64,000 nt of DNA from Pseudoalteromonas luteoviolacea H33-S. GTDB lineage: Bacteria > Pseudomonadota > Gammaproteobacteria > Enterobacterales > Alteromonadaceae. The notes below the pieces were generated by a model. It was given only the letters and a program-made list of their open reading frames with translations. It had not been told where the DNA came from and ran no database searches. Position numbers and translations under genes: made by a program. The stretch spans positions 1 through 64,000 of the forward strand of contig NZ_AUXY01000053.1 in NCBI RefSeq assembly GCF_001625695.1. Direction: 5' to 3'. Each line of letters begins with the position of its first letter. Position 1 is the first letter of the stretch. Below, piece by piece: positions 39,848-49,763 of this stretch.

Positions 39848-42430
39848 TTATAGTTGTTTTAAGAACCGCTCAGCTGAGGCGAGCTCTCTTTTTTGTAAAG
39901 ATAGACACGTGTTTAGTCTGAGCTCTGCGGTTGGCAAGCTTTTACCCATCCCAGGAAATGCTTCAATTTTTGATGCATAGAATGACTTAATAGCTTTAAA
40001 GCCTTGCTCTTGGCATTTTGGCATTGAAATGTAAGGTAAATAAGAAACCACATAGGGCGGGACGCGCTTTGCGACTTGCTCAAAGTTTTCAAAAATCCAC
40101 TGGTTCATTTTTGCTTTTCGCTCTGGGCGATAGCTTAACCCTCTAAGTACGGCAGGCGTATCTGATGCCGTTAATTTATCCGTTAACAGGTAGCTTTGTA
40201 CTTGGGACTGAAGATCTTTTTGATTAAAGTAACCGAGGGCCGATAACAGTTTAACGCGAACACTTGGGGTGGCTGTTTGTTCTATTGTTGATTTAAATTG
40301 ATTAAGTAGTGCCTGATCGCCAAAGTAAGCCGCAATTTCAAGATAAGTTTTCGCTAAGTATGGGTCTACTTTACTGGGATCTTTTAAGAACTGAACTGTT
40401 TGCTTTTGTGCTTCAGCGATGATGTTAGTATCTTGCACTTCAAAAGCAGCCAGTCTGAACACCATTGCTCTTAATTCAGAAACAGTGTCAGACTCGCCAG
40501 CTTGTTTTTCAAAGCCATACAGCTCGATAGCATCGGACACTTTTTGAGAAATTAAAGACTGCCACTGAGATTGGTTTTTATCTGTCTCAAAGGTGCGCAT
40601 ATTACTTACAATCCCCTCTAACGCATTGGCGGCAACCTTCGGGTGAGCATCATTGGTGAATGTGTTAAGAGAAGCGAGTAGGGTGTAGGCATTAATTTTA
40701 CCTGCATCCATAAGTTGCTTGGCAGTTTCGATTAAAGAAAGCTTTTCGCGTGTGTTTAATGCTTTGTCAGCCTGTGTCAACACTGCTTGATATTGTGCTT
40801 CTGGCATGGACCACAAATAGTAGCCAATGGCATTGTCATTAGGGTACACCCAAGTCGGTGTAAAATCGAGTGTAACTGATTGAGTTTGCTCAGTGAGTAG
40901 GACTCTTTTCGTGGCTACATTGCCTTTGTTATCACCATATTTGATAGAGACAGGCACTTTCCAAAGTTGTTCTTTAGCCTTTTGCCCTTTAGGTAAAAAT
41001 CGAGCCTGAGTGAGTGTGAGCGTTTTGCCTGACTGAGTAAAATCGATTAAAGGGAACGATGATTGAGAGACAAAAGAGTCTAAAACACCCGGAACATCCT
41101 TTTTAGAGACCGCTTTAAGCTCAGACCATAAATCTTTTGCTTCTGCATTTTTATAGGCATATTTTTTTATGTAATTACGCATGCCTTGTTGAAAGACTTC
41201 ATGGCCTATCCACTCTTCAACCATAGTAAGTACCGCACTACCTTTAGAGTAGGCAAGGCCCAGTCCATCCATAATATCGTCTGAACTGTTAATGGGCTTA
41301 CGAATAGGCTTGGTAGTGATCATGGCATCTCGTACCATGGCATTATGCTGCGGCAGCAACAAATCACGCTCTAGCTCAGGGTATAACTTGGTGACCACCT
41401 TGCCACCTATCCAAGTTGCGAATGCTTCGTTCAACCACATATCATTCCACCATTTCAAGGTCACTAGATTACCGTACCATTGGTGTGCAAGTTCATGTGC
41501 AATAACGTATAAATGTGTATTGAAATCTCTGCGGGGCTGAATAATGGGATCAACAAGGAGAATTTCTTCGCGATAGGTGATCAACCCTGCATTTTCCATC
41601 GCACCATAAGGAAATTCAGGTAAAGCGACCTGATCTAGCTTTTTGTATGCATACGGAATGTCAAAGTACTGCTCTAGTGCGTTAAGGATTTTGGGCGTTT
41701 CTTTAACCGCAGAGTGTGCAATACCAATTTTTCCATGTGGCGTCACAATATTGCCCGGCACCGACATTTTTTCAACGGGGACGTGTTCAAAAGGCCCGAC
41801 AGCCAGCGCGACTAAATAAGATGACAGAGGGGGCGTTTTATCAAAGTAGTGCGTTGTTTTTCCATCGTTTGAATCGGTTTTAATGACAGGCGTATTGGCA
41901 TACACTTTTTGTGAAGATGGCGCGGTAATGGTGAGTTGAAAAGGGATCTTAAATTCTGGCTCATCAAATACGGGAAAGGCACGCCTTGCGTCACTCATTT
42001 GGAATTGTGTAAATAGGTATGGCACACCTCTATCAATCGACTTATAAAGGCCAACACTTTGACGATTATAAGGCGCATCGAATGCAATTTTTAAGGTGTA
42101 TTTCCCTTTTGGGATATGCGTGTCACAAGCAAGTTTCACTTTTCCTGTCTTCAACATTGTATCTTTTAGATCGCATTGCTTATCGCCGAGTAGTTTGGCA
42201 AATTCAATGGCGTAATCAAGTCCATTCAATTCAATAAATTGCGTGTCTTTTAAAACTTGAATGTCAATGGTGGTTTGCCCTGAAAAACGCTCTTTAGCAG
42301 GGTCTACATCTAAACTAACATGTTGCTGTATTGGTTTTGCAACCTTAGCTAATCGGTAGTCTTCGCTCATATTAGCTGAAGCAGTAAGAGAAAGAAAAAT
42401 GGCAGTTGATAAAATAGTGCGATTAAACAT
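39848..42430 (-). CDS. M1-family zinc aminopeptidase, exported
   Basis: 860 aa. Signal peptide 1-19 (ends ASA), then the four-domain M1 layout: N-terminal beta saddle about 25-200, catalytic thermolysin-like domain about 205-450, small beta domain and a long helical C-terminal domain about 540-860. The exopeptidase motif GAMENAGLITYREE binds the substrate amino terminus. The zinc site is His312-Glu313-xx-His316 (HELAHQWYG) with Glu335 in LNEAFATW. It releases N-terminal residues from peptides, probably in the periplasm, and could complete digestion of peptides made by secreted proteases. Function secure, exact specificity not. Confidence 0.93.
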   Translation of the reverse strand: MFNRTILSTAIFLSLTASANMSEDYRLAKVAKPIQQHVSLDVDPAKERFSGQTTIDIQVLKDTQFIELNGLDYAIEFAKLLGDKQCDLKDTMLKTGKVKLACDTHIPKGKYTLKIAFDAPYNRQSVGLYKSIDRGVPYLFTQFQMSDARRAFPVFDEPEFKIPFQLTITAPSSQKVYANTPVIKTDSNDGKTTHYFDKTPPLSSYLVALAVGPFEHVPVEKMSVPGNIVTPHGKIGIAHSAVKETPKILNALEQYFDIPYAYKKLDQVALPEFPYGAMENAGLITYREEILLVDPIIQPRRDFNTHLYVIAHELAHQWYGNLVTLKWWNDMWLNEAFATWIGGKVVTKLYPELERDLLLPQHNAMVRDAMITTKPIRKPINSSDDIMDGLGLAYSKGSAVLTMVEEWIGHEVFQQGMRNYIKKYAYKNAEAKDLWSELKAVSKKDVPGVLDSFVSQSSFPLIDFTQSGKTLTLTQARFLPKGQKAKEQLWKVPVSIKYGDNKGNVATKRVLLTEQTQSVTLDFTPTWVYPNDNAIGYYLWSMPEAQYQAVLTQADKALNTREKLSLIETAKQLMDAGKINAYTLLASLNTFTNDAHPKVAANALEGIVSNMRTFETDKNQSQWQSLISQKVSDAIELYGFEKQAGESDTVSELRAMVFRLAAFEVQDTNIIAEAQKQTVQFLKDPSKVDPYLAKTYLEIAAYFGDQALLNQFKSTIEQTATPSVRVKLLSALGYFNQKDLQSQVQSYLLTDKLTASDTPAVLRGLSYRPERKAKMNQWIFENFEQVAKRVPPYVVSYLPYISMPKCQEQGFKAIKSFYASKIEAFPGMGKSLPTAELRLNTCLSLQKRELASAERFLKQL

Positions 42431-42838
42431 TAATTGTCCTTTTTTGTTGTTATTACTAATTGTTTACACAAGCTGTAACAAGTTAAAAGTTAATTATTCT
42501 TTTAAGGTTTAAAGGGAAGTCACATGTTTGGTATTTTTATTTTTTAACTATATGTTTTAAAGTTGGTTTATTTTATTTTTGTGTTGTGGAGGTGCTTTGA
42601 GTGAGATATAGAATATATGTAACATAATCTTTCAAAGTGTTTACGCTAGATAGTATGTTAATTAGCGCTAATGTATAGCCATTGATTTAAGCTTGGAGAA
42701 AGTATCAAAAGTAGTAATAATGGACAGGTATGACCTTATTATTTTCTTCAGCTGGCTCAGACTATTGGTCTCAAAGTATAAAAAGCTGTTAGCGTATAAC
42801 GGTGTACCCATCGGTAGATAGGCACAGTAATGATCAGT
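42431..42838. other. 408-bp AT-rich intergenic region
   Basis: It holds the promoter of the aminopeptidase (minus, starting at 42430) and the 3' flank of the next minus-strand gene. AT-rich with T tracts around 42530-42600. No gene or strong hairpin seen. Confidence 0.4.
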
Positions 42839-45703
42839 TTAGGGGCTTATAACCAACTTTTTTCTATCTAAGGTAATATGGTCATGGTTGTCATGAATGG
42901 TGTTAAACCTTATTTTCGCACCACTCCAGCTGCCTAGACCCGTATCTAAAGTTTGACTATTGGCCGTCAACTGGCCTGTTAACATCAAGGTTTTTAACCA
43001 ATGCATCGGCAACATTGAAAAAGCTCTTCCTGTCCCTGAATATAGACGTGCTACCTCGTTGTTTTGTCTTAATAAGGCCAAGCCAGCCCTTTGATTACTG
43101 ATCCATTCAATCACTCTCTCTTTAGCGACTGCGTCGCCTTCTAAGGCCTTGATCACATCCGATCTCATCGCTTTATAGTTTCGCGTTCCATTTCTATTTC
43201 GTTCAGTAAAATGCAAGGTGTCTATATCTGTGCCTAATTTATGAGTCTTGTGACCGATATTCCGGCCATGCTCTCCCGAGATGTCATTGACTTTAGTGAT
43301 GAGGTGGGAATTGTCATGGAGCCAGAGATAAGTTCCTTTTGAAGCCCAGCCATCACCGCCGTGATCACGTGATCCAAAACGTGCAATGTGGCTGGGCAAT
43401 GACCAAAGTGCTACTTTATTATTTGTGTACTTACGGGCCACGGCCTCTGTCCCATTTTTCTCTGCGTGAACTTCAAACCGGTAGTTAAAGCTATGGAAAG
43501 CGGCATTTTGCAATAAACCTGATATAGCCTGCTGCTTAAAAGTGGTGATCACTCGGTAATTGTCATTGCCTAAATTTGTAACAAAGGGGCTGCCGACTCC
43601 CGCGTCTGTGATCAGTATTTCATCGCCAGCGCCAATCGGTGGAACTAGGTATACTTTGACCCTTTCAATTGTGACATCGTTGAGTTTACTGACTGCCAAG
43701 TCAAAAGTGCGCTGAAAGGTATTTAATTGGGGCGCCTCTGGTATCGAAGCGTAATTTTTAACGTAGCGAGTGTTACCGACACGCAGGTTCTCTTTAACAT
43801 GATCAATGGTGATATTGGGAACGATCAAAACAGCACCAACATTGGTTGGGTGATTACCAGAGGTACCCGGCTTATCTTTAGCTGTAAGGCGTACTTTAAT
43901 TTTTTTCTCACCTGGAGGCAGGTATTCCAGATTAAAGACTTCCGTCACAGAGGTATTCATTATTCCCCGTGAACCTGGTTGCAAAATAGGCTCAATATAC
44001 TGCTGTGATAATACGCCTCTTGATTGTAGGTAAAACGGCATACCATCCTGTCCTTGCAATGAGACTGACCAGACGTCATTTTGTGGGGTATGGTTTTCAC
44101 CTAAATAGACATCGGTGAACTCGAGGGTGTTCATGGTATAAAATAGCGATATCGTTTTTACAGATGCGTCAATGGTATATTCATATTCAGAGGGGAAAGG
44201 CAGTTGAATACCGCCTTTCTTTGAAGAGACAAAAAGCATCCTGGGCGGTTGACTGCCAGCTTCTGAAAAAGGCTCACCAAATGAGTGAGACTGTAAGTAA
44301 GACTCCACTATCTGGGTGGTTTGTTCAATCGCTTCCTCTATCAATTCTTTGGTCGGTTCAGCGGCCTCTTGCGCTTGTTCAGTGCTGTTTGGCAAAGCAA
44401 CAGGTTGGGAAGGGGTTTGCGCATGTATAGTGTAATAGCTATCAATACTTGTGGCTTCTTGATAACCTTTGAGGTGCAGACTAATATCCATAAACAGCCC
44501 GAGTTCCACGAAGGCCACGGAATTATAGGTCTTGCCGTCCATTGCACGCCAGTGTGCTTGCAGTTTCCAGTGGCCTCCCAGAATAAACCCTGATTGGTAC
44601 TTGCCGTTTTCATCCAGTTTCAGATCCAAGCTAAATCCACTTTGTTCATGAAGTGCAGTGAGTTTGACGCTTGAATAGTCAATATTGGGGTGTGCAGCGT
44701 GTGGTGTGACGCCAAGCTTAATTTTTGCTGCTGCAAAGTAGGTTTCAACGCATTTCCCAAAAAACTGTTGGTTATCATTACTGGCGGTGTAACATAGTTC
44801 CAGTTGATCATTTCCTAGACGAGTCAGAATATCCAAGAATGCGGGTTTATCTTTGATAAGCAGTACTCCGTGCTCATTTAGTTTGACCAATTCATCAAGG
44901 TACTCTGTAGCTCCAATTGATACTTGCCCAATAGAGATATCCTCGATATATTGCGTGAGAAGATTGCCATAGCGTGGGCTTTTAAATGAGAGCGCCAAAT
45001 CAGTATCGGGTGTGATCTTATCGGGCACGCCAATAAGCTCAACGTCTTTTGTATACACTTCAATGTCATCATCAAAAATAAGTGTAAACTGATAGGCATT
45101 ACCGGGAGTAATATATTGTCTTATTGAAGCCCCCTGGTGATGGATTTCCACTTCCGTGCTGCCATCTGGTAAAGGGTATTCTAACCTTAGTATTCCATTA
45201 TCATTGGTTAAGCCTTGATAAACGTTATTGATTAATATTGCACCGTTATCCAGTGGTTGACCATCATCTTTAAGGGTCAAAGTTACTTGAATATCGGCCA
45301 CAGGCTCATTATTTTCGATATTGACCTGAACCCAGCTATTGTAATGTGTGGCTTCTGCGGGGCAAGCACTGTGCTTGATAGGGCAGTTATTAATATTCCA
45401 GTCCGTCGCGGCAAATAGCGCATTGTTAAACTTAACGATGCTGGCCCGCTGATACGTATTCTGCGTGGTCCAATCGGTAGCATTCTGGATATCGAGCCTC
45501 AGCCAGACACTGGATTGTTCTGGTAAGGTGTTTTGGGTCCAATGTGTACTCATATATAGTACTTTGTGGTATTCGCAAATATCTCCCTTGTTATAGACTT
45601 TTGTGTTGTCACAGAGTTGGATGTCCTCCAAAGCTTTTCCCTGCATTGGCAACCAGGCACTGAACATAATCAGCATTAAACTTAATAAACTTAACGACTT
45701 CAA
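42839..45703 (-). CDS. Secreted chitin-binding-module protein with C-terminal LAS-type metallopeptidase domain
   Basis: 954 aa. Signal peptide 1-24 (ends GKA); two CBM5/12-like modules about 27-72 and 76-128 (W/Y spacing as in the chitinases, with extra Cys); an Ig/CNA-B-like domain about 135-205; several beta-sandwich regions to about 750. The C-terminal domain (about 760-954) carries His821-xxG-x-D-x-Asp828 (HKLGTDID) and a terminal HDH pair (His940, His942). This is the MepA/M15/VanX-type zinc site that cuts D-Ala-linked peptides in murein or other peptides. Catalysis is inferred from motifs. It probably acts outside the cell on carbohydrate-bound walls or peptides. The middle 550 residues are unrecognised. 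No operon partner. Confidence 0.72.
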   Translation of the reverse strand: MKSLSLLSLMLIMFSAWLPMQGKALEDIQLCDNTKVYNKGDICEYHKVLYMSTHWTQNTLPEQSSVWLRLDIQNATDWTTQNTYQRASIVKFNNALFAATDWNINNCPIKHSACPAEATHYNSWVQVNIENNEPVADIQVTLTLKDDGQPLDNGAILINNVYQGLTNDNGILRLEYPLPDGSTEVEIHHQGASIRQYITPGNAYQFTLIFDDDIEVYTKDVELIGVPDKITPDTDLALSFKSPRYGNLLTQYIEDISIGQVSIGATEYLDELVKLNEHGVLLIKDKPAFLDILTRLGNDQLELCYTASNDNQQFFGKCVETYFAAAKIKLGVTPHAAHPNIDYSSVKLTALHEQSGFSLDLKLDENGKYQSGFILGGHWKLQAHWRAMDGKTYNSVAFVELGLFMDISLHLKGYQEATSIDSYYTIHAQTPSQPVALPNSTEQAQEAAEPTKELIEEAIEQTTQIVESYLQSHSFGEPFSEAGSQPPRMLFVSSKKGGIQLPFPSEYEYTIDASVKTISLFYTMNTLEFTDVYLGENHTPQNDVWSVSLQGQDGMPFYLQSRGVLSQQYIEPILQPGSRGIMNTSVTEVFNLEYLPPGEKKIKVRLTAKDKPGTSGNHPTNVGAVLIVPNITIDHVKENLRVGNTRYVKNYASIPEAPQLNTFQRTFDLAVSKLNDVTIERVKVYLVPPIGAGDEILITDAGVGSPFVTNLGNDNYRVITTFKQQAISGLLQNAAFHSFNYRFEVHAEKNGTEAVARKYTNNKVALWSLPSHIARFGSRDHGGDGWASKGTYLWLHDNSHLITKVNDISGEHGRNIGHKTHKLGTDIDTLHFTERNRNGTRNYKAMRSDVIKALEGDAVAKERVIEWISNQRAGLALLRQNNEVARLYSGTGRAFSMLPMHWLKTLMLTGQLTANSQTLDTGLGSWSGAKIRFNTIHDNHDHITLDRKKLVISP

Positions 45704-46336
45704 TTCCTTTTCTCCTTGTTGTGTTAAATGTGCTCAATTGTAATACTGTAACCATATGGTCGGTCAAACTGCAAATGAATAGGCAGGAGTAGTAAAACAA
45801 CAAAGCCACACATAAAGGGGAGGCTCAAATCTATCGCTTACATAGTATGCTGTGTAGGCCGTGCTTTTTGTGTTTTTCAATTAGCAAAATACTGAGTGTA
45901 GCAATCAGTTGAAGGTATTTATCAAATGCTGCAAAAATAGCTAAAAAGAATTTATAGGTTTAAAAGCTTATAATAAGTCAATCAAGGAAGTGATGCTGAC
46001 GCAGAGAGCTATATTGTGTATTTAGACTTATATTGCTTGATAAGCTTTCTCATAGCGGTTTAGGTGAAGAGATACAACCAAGAATAGATGGCTGTGCACT
46101 ACGGTAGTCTTCAATATAGGACAGCAGGACAAATTATTTATGGGTATCTAAACAAATGAAAATTGTGTTATGTTTGTTCGCTTAAGTCGCTGTTGTTTTG
46201 TTATTTTATAAACTAAATTATGGCTCCGGCTTTTTCCTCACCTTGTAAAAGCCAAGGCTAACACTGTGGGTGAATTATGATGTTGTCTTGTGATTAAATG
46301 CTTACAATCATGGTATAAAATAATATGGATGTATGA
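45704..46336. other. 633-bp intergenic region
   Basis: It contains the promoter of the 954-aa protein (minus) and that of a small lipoprotein (plus). A 43-nt patch at 45831-45873 resembles the 5' coding part of the transposase at 51038-51080. No convincing gene found. Confidence 0.4.
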
Positions 46337-46837
46337 ATGATGAGAATTTTATTTACTTTAGTACTAGCAGCAGGATTATTGAGCGGATGTAAAGCTACAA
46401 ACAATAACAGTCAAGTTGATACCCTTGAAGGTGAATGGCAACTAGAACTTGAAACACTCGTTATAGGTGACCAGAAATACACTACTTTTGATGGTAAAAG
46501 TCGTGAAATGATAAAAATATTTACGGATAGTCATTTTGCGTTTTCAAGTATCGGTACTAATCGGCCTCGATTTAACTCATATCAATTAACCAAAGAACAA
46601 AAAGCGGTCGCGTTTGATAATTTTGGGGGATCGTTGGGTCGCTATAGCTACGAGAATAATATATTGACTGAACATATTGACTATTCCAGTTTTCCAAATT
46701 ATGAGGGGGTATCCATTCCTTTTAAAGTTACGATAATTGGAGACACTATGATCCAAGAAGGGGCCTACCCGCTGGTTAAGCTGGGTTTAGGGGAGCAAGA
46801 TGGATACTTGCGTGCAACTTTCAAACGTATTAAATAA
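46337..46837 (+). CDS. Small lipoprotein of unknown function
   Basis: 166 aa. Two adjacent ATG codons (46337, 46340) are possible starts. The signal sequence ends in the lipobox LLSGC, giving lipidated Cys18 followed by Lys. The rest is beta-rich (GEWQLELETLVIGDQKYTTFDGKS, GYLRATFKRIK) and looks like a small lipocalin-type or META-type barrel, though I cannot assign a family. Monocistronic. Confidence 0.7.
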   Translation: MMRILFTLVLAAGLLSGCKATNNNSQVDTLEGEWQLELETLVIGDQKYTTFDGKSREMIKIFTDSHFAFSSIGTNRPRFNSYQLTKEQKAVAFDNFGGSLGRYSYENNILTEHIDYSSFPNYEGVSIPFKVTIIGDTMIQEGAYPLVKLGLGEQDGYLRATFKRIK

Positions 46838-47046
46838 ACACTAAAAGCGATATAAACAAAAATAACAAGTTTAGGTGCTCTTAGTATTGTTCATTAAATA
46901 GCATGGTTTGGTTATCTACCTTTGGGTAAAAATAAAATTTTTAAAAGAGTATGTAATCATATTGAGCTGTGCCAGTCACTTATAACAAGGCTATATAAAC
47001 TCGAGTAAATATAATGGATTAGGGGGTAAAGCAAAGGAGATGTAAT

Positions 47047-47601
47047 TTGAAACATATAATGTTTGATATTGATACTAATTGGTCTCGTTATGAACATGTC
47101 ACAGATAGTGGGATCCTTAATCAGTTTTTTAAAGAAGAGCATATTGAAAGTCGTGAGCGTATCTCTGAGCATATTAAGCGTGCTTTTTTATCTATAATAC
47201 AAACTCGAATTGAAAATAACCCAGTCTTTGAAATACCTGGTGCTCGTCAATTTATCTCTAACTTAAAAGAAATGGATGATGTTGTCATTTCACTTGCAAC
47301 TGGTGGTTGGTACGAAAGTGCTATTTTAAAACTGGAATCTGCTGGTATTGATACATCCAATATCCCTATTGCATCTGCTAATGATCATTATTCAAGAATC
47401 GAGATTATGAAAATTGCTGAAAAAAGAGCAGTTAGAGAAGAAAAAGTATCGTTTACATATTTTGGAGATGGCTGCTGGGATTTGAAAGCGTGTAAAGAGC
47501 TGGGAGTTAACTTTGTTTTAGTAGGGAATAAATTAGAACATAACCAGTCAATTATGAATTTTAAAAAGCCAAGAGAAATACTAAAATATATTGGCCTGTA
47601 A
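47047..47601 (+). CDS. HAD-like hydrolase
   Basis: 184 aa from a TTG start, chosen because AAGGAG sits 7 nt upstream; the first ATG (47059) is too far away. HAD features: motif I as FDIDTNW (the usual DxDGT is altered), motif II SLATGGW, Lys in the helix region, motif IV YFGDGCWDLKAC. A helical cap lies between (about 20-70). Probable phosphatase or phosphotransferase in the cytoplasm; substrate unknown. The altered motif I leaves catalysis plausible but not certain. A DJ-1/PfpI-like gene follows after 64 nt in the same direction. Confidence 0.75.
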   Translation: MKHIMFDIDTNWSRYEHVTDSGILNQFFKEEHIESRERISEHIKRAFLSIIQTRIENNPVFEIPGARQFISNLKEMDDVVISLATGGWYESAILKLESAGIDTSNIPIASANDHYSRIEIMKIAEKRAVREEKVSFTYFGDGCWDLKACKELGVNFVLVGNKLEHNQSIMNFKKPREILKYIGL

Positions 47602-47665
47602 TTGATTATTAAAAGGAAGCTTATAGTTGCGCTTACCAAAAATGAAGCGAAAAGGATAAAGTTTG

Positions 47666-48310
47666 ATGTATAAAGTGGGTGTTGTATTGTTTGATGATTT
47701 CACAGATGTGGACTTTTTTCTTATGTATGACTTACTAGGTCGTACATCCGATAGTTGGACAGTGAGTATACTTGGCACTAACCCTGAGCATAGCTCTCAA
47801 CTTGGTATTACGGTGAAAACTGATGGACATATTTCAGAAGTTGAGAGCAAAGATGTAGTGCTGCTCACCAGTGGCAAGCGGGGTATTCCCGCAGCGATTA
47901 AAGATGCTGAATTTATGTCAGAGTTAGTGCTTGACCCGACTAAGCAGCTAATTGGCTCGATTTGCGCGGGTGCCTTTATACTTTATGAACTTGGGTTATT
48001 AAAAGACAAGCCATTGACTACAAACCCAGATGCGAAGCCTACTCTACAGAGTATGGGAGGAGACGTTCAGGACTTACCACTTGTCATAAATGGAAACATA
48101 GCCACTGCCGGAGGCTGCCTTTCATTGGTATATTTAATTGGTTGGTTAGCAGAGCGGCTATTTGATGCAAACAAACGGAGAAATATCCAAAACCAACTGA
48201 TCCCAGCTGGCCAATTCGCCATTTTTGAAGACTTGATTGCCACAACTATTCATTCAGCTGAATTGGCAAATGAACAGAACTCAGCGTTAAGAGAGACACA
48301 TAGCGCGTGA
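47666..48310 (+). CDS. DJ-1/PfpI-family glutamine-amidotransferase-like protein
   Basis: 214 aa from ATG 47666 with AAAAGGA 8 nt upstream. The fold pattern is that of DJ-1/PfpI: YKVGVVLFDDFTDVDFFLMYDLLG at the start and the nucleophile elbow GSICAGAFILYELGLL, with the conserved Cys. A C-terminal helix pair follows. Similar single-domain proteins include isonitrile-hydratase-like and stress-related enzymes. It may be co-transcribed with the HAD-like gene. Activity not determined. Confidence 0.82.
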   Translation: MYKVGVVLFDDFTDVDFFLMYDLLGRTSDSWTVSILGTNPEHSSQLGITVKTDGHISEVESKDVVLLTSGKRGIPAAIKDAEFMSELVLDPTKQLIGSICAGAFILYELGLLKDKPLTTNPDAKPTLQSMGGDVQDLPLVINGNIATAGGCLSLVYLIGWLAERLFDANKRRNIQNQLIPAGQFAIFEDLIATTIHSAELANEQNSALRETHSA

Positions 48311-48642
48311 CATTGTACTCTGCCTAGATTATTGCGCTATTAATGAGTACGTATGTGTGTGTTATACATGGCTGAAAAAAGAAATTATTTACCCTAACCG
48401 CCAGTTGGAGCCTCAATTTTAAGAGTAACAAAAAGTTCACCAATAAAGTGTTCTTTTTTATTGTGAAAAATTATAATTGCATATCTATGTTTTTATTTGT
48501 TATTTATTTTCGCATAGGTTATAGGTTGTTGTTTTTTGATGTTATTTTTTTTGAAATGCCATGTGTTGATTTTATTTTTTTATTATGTGATTTTTTAAAT
48601 GGATATCTTGAGTGGATATCATAAAAAAATAAGGAAATAAAA
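48311..48642. other. T/G-rich intergenic leader
   Basis: 332 bp upstream of a small secreted-protein gene. The part at about 48480-48600 is strongly T- and G-rich on the + strand with long T runs. No gene. Confidence 0.4.
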
Positions 48643-48933
48643 ATGAAAAAATATATTGCACCATTATTGTTATTATCATCGCTGGCAGTATCAGCATCTG
48701 ACGAAGTTTCTGTAAACGCTACTTCTTATTATGGCCCAATTACAACTTGCCAATATGAGTATGCAGGTTCTACACCGATGTCTATGAACAATGTGTCAGC
48801 TTCTCATGTTGAAATTCAGGGATATATGATCAGATATCGTCATAAGGGATATATTCAGTGTTTAGGTCCAATTCACATAAATGGAAAAATATACACTTTT
48901 GACACTCAGTGGTACTCTTACGGTCGACTTTAA
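48643..48933 (+). CDS. Small secreted protein of unknown function
   Basis: 96 aa. Clear signal peptide 1-18 (KKYIAPLLLLSSLAVSAS) and a mature part of about 78 residues rich in Tyr and Ser with two Cys (TTCQYEY, YIQCLG) that probably pair. The Shine-Dalgarno AAGGAAAT is good. No family recognised. A strong hairpin closes the gene. It may be a small extracellular or periplasmic factor. Confidence 0.7.
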   Translation: MKKYIAPLLLLSSLAVSASDEVSVNATSYYGPITTCQYEYAGSTPMSMNNVSASHVEIQGYMIRYRHKGYIQCLGPIHINGKIYTFDTQWYSYGRL

Positions 48934-48964
48934 GCAAAGTTAGATTAATCTCGCATTAATACTT

Positions 48965-48991
48965 AACATGGCCATTACCAATGGCCATGTT
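48965..48991 (+). terminator. Intrinsic terminator of the small secreted protein gene
   Basis: A 12-bp perfect stem (AACATGGCCATT / AATGGCCATGTT, 48965-48976 with 48980-48991) with an ACC loop, followed by TTATT. Confidence 0.75.
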
Positions 48992-49197
48992 TATTACATG
49001 TCTATCAGGTTAAATGTAACGATTTTTTTTGACCAATATTATCAAAATAGTTGATAATTTATTGGTGCTAATTAAATTACGTTTTCTATGTGTTGGTTTG
49101 CTTTCATAATCGGAATAAGTTTAAGGCAGACATATATCCCTGTTTATAAAAAGTTTCTGCTCAGACTGTTGTATCTCAGCTTATCCATTTATTATGG

Positions 49198-49570
49198 TTA
49201 TACTTTATAAATAAGCTGGCTGAAATTATTAAGTAAGTCATGCACAGCATCCGTATCTACTAAACCTGAAACGATTTTCATGACAAAGATATGATTTCCA
49301 GAAAAATTGTGCAGCCTTAGTGTTTGCTCATGGTTTATTTTTTGAACTCCGGCAGCATCACCTATCCCTTTTCAATGTGCCACCAACAGTATCATCGCGA
49401 GTAGAGCTAATTACATCACATATTCCGTAGCTGGCGCCGCTACCACTTCATCGGATGTCTTCTGTCAACTGATTGTGCGGTTGTAAGTTGTCTCAGAACC
49501 TTTGAAACCATATAGATTGATGCAGGCTCTAATATTTTGCACAGTCACCTTTCGCTTGGGGTTGCAGCTC
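49198..49570 (-). pseudogene. Decayed gene, several frameshifts
   Basis: On the minus strand three adjoining frames read as protein in succession. KVTVQNIRACINLYGF leads to GSETTYNRTIS, then SGSGASYGICDVISSTRDD (a stop just before it), then GDAAGVQKINHEQTLRLHN and SGLVDTDAVHDLLNNFSQL, ending at a TAA (49198-49200). At least two frameshifts and one stop are needed to join them, so the gene is dead. I do not recognise the family. It lies beside other broken sequences in the 49-50 kb zone. Confidence 0.5.
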
Positions 49571-49610
49571 CATTTATACTGTTAGCCATAACTCACTTAG
49601 CCCTAATCAG

Positions 49611-49741
49611 TGAATAACATTGGGGTAACATTGAGGTAACATTGAGGTAACATTGGAATAGCATTGGAATAACATTGAAATAGCATTGGAGTAACATTGG
49701 AATAACATTGGAATAACATTGGAATAACATTGGAATAACAT
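49611..49741 (+). repeat. 11-bp tandem array, about 12 units
   Basis: The unit TGGAATAACAT is repeated from 49621 to 49741 in 11 full units after a 10-nt first unit. The units nearest the right end are identical and those at the left end differ at one to three positions. The array stops exactly where GGACAGTCAC begins (49743). Confidence 0.95.
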
Positions 49742-49763
49742 TGGACAGTCACAAATTTTCTTC
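49734..49763 (+). repeat. 30-nt direct repeat, left copy
   Basis: Identical to 50801-50830; it contains the last tandem unit, GGACAGTCACAAATTT and TTCTTC. The two copies flank a dead SUMF1 fragment and a methyltransferase-like gene, 1067 bp apart. Confidence 0.95.

Noticed and set aside
42709..42745. Further GGACAG-type terminus (GGACAGGTATGACC ... TTCTTC)
   Set aside because: Only the GGACAG hexamer and a TTCTTC match, the spacing differs, and no tandem repeat precedes it; probably chance.
49611..49741. CRISPR array
   Set aside because: Units are 11 bp and contiguous with no spacers; there are no cas genes nearby.
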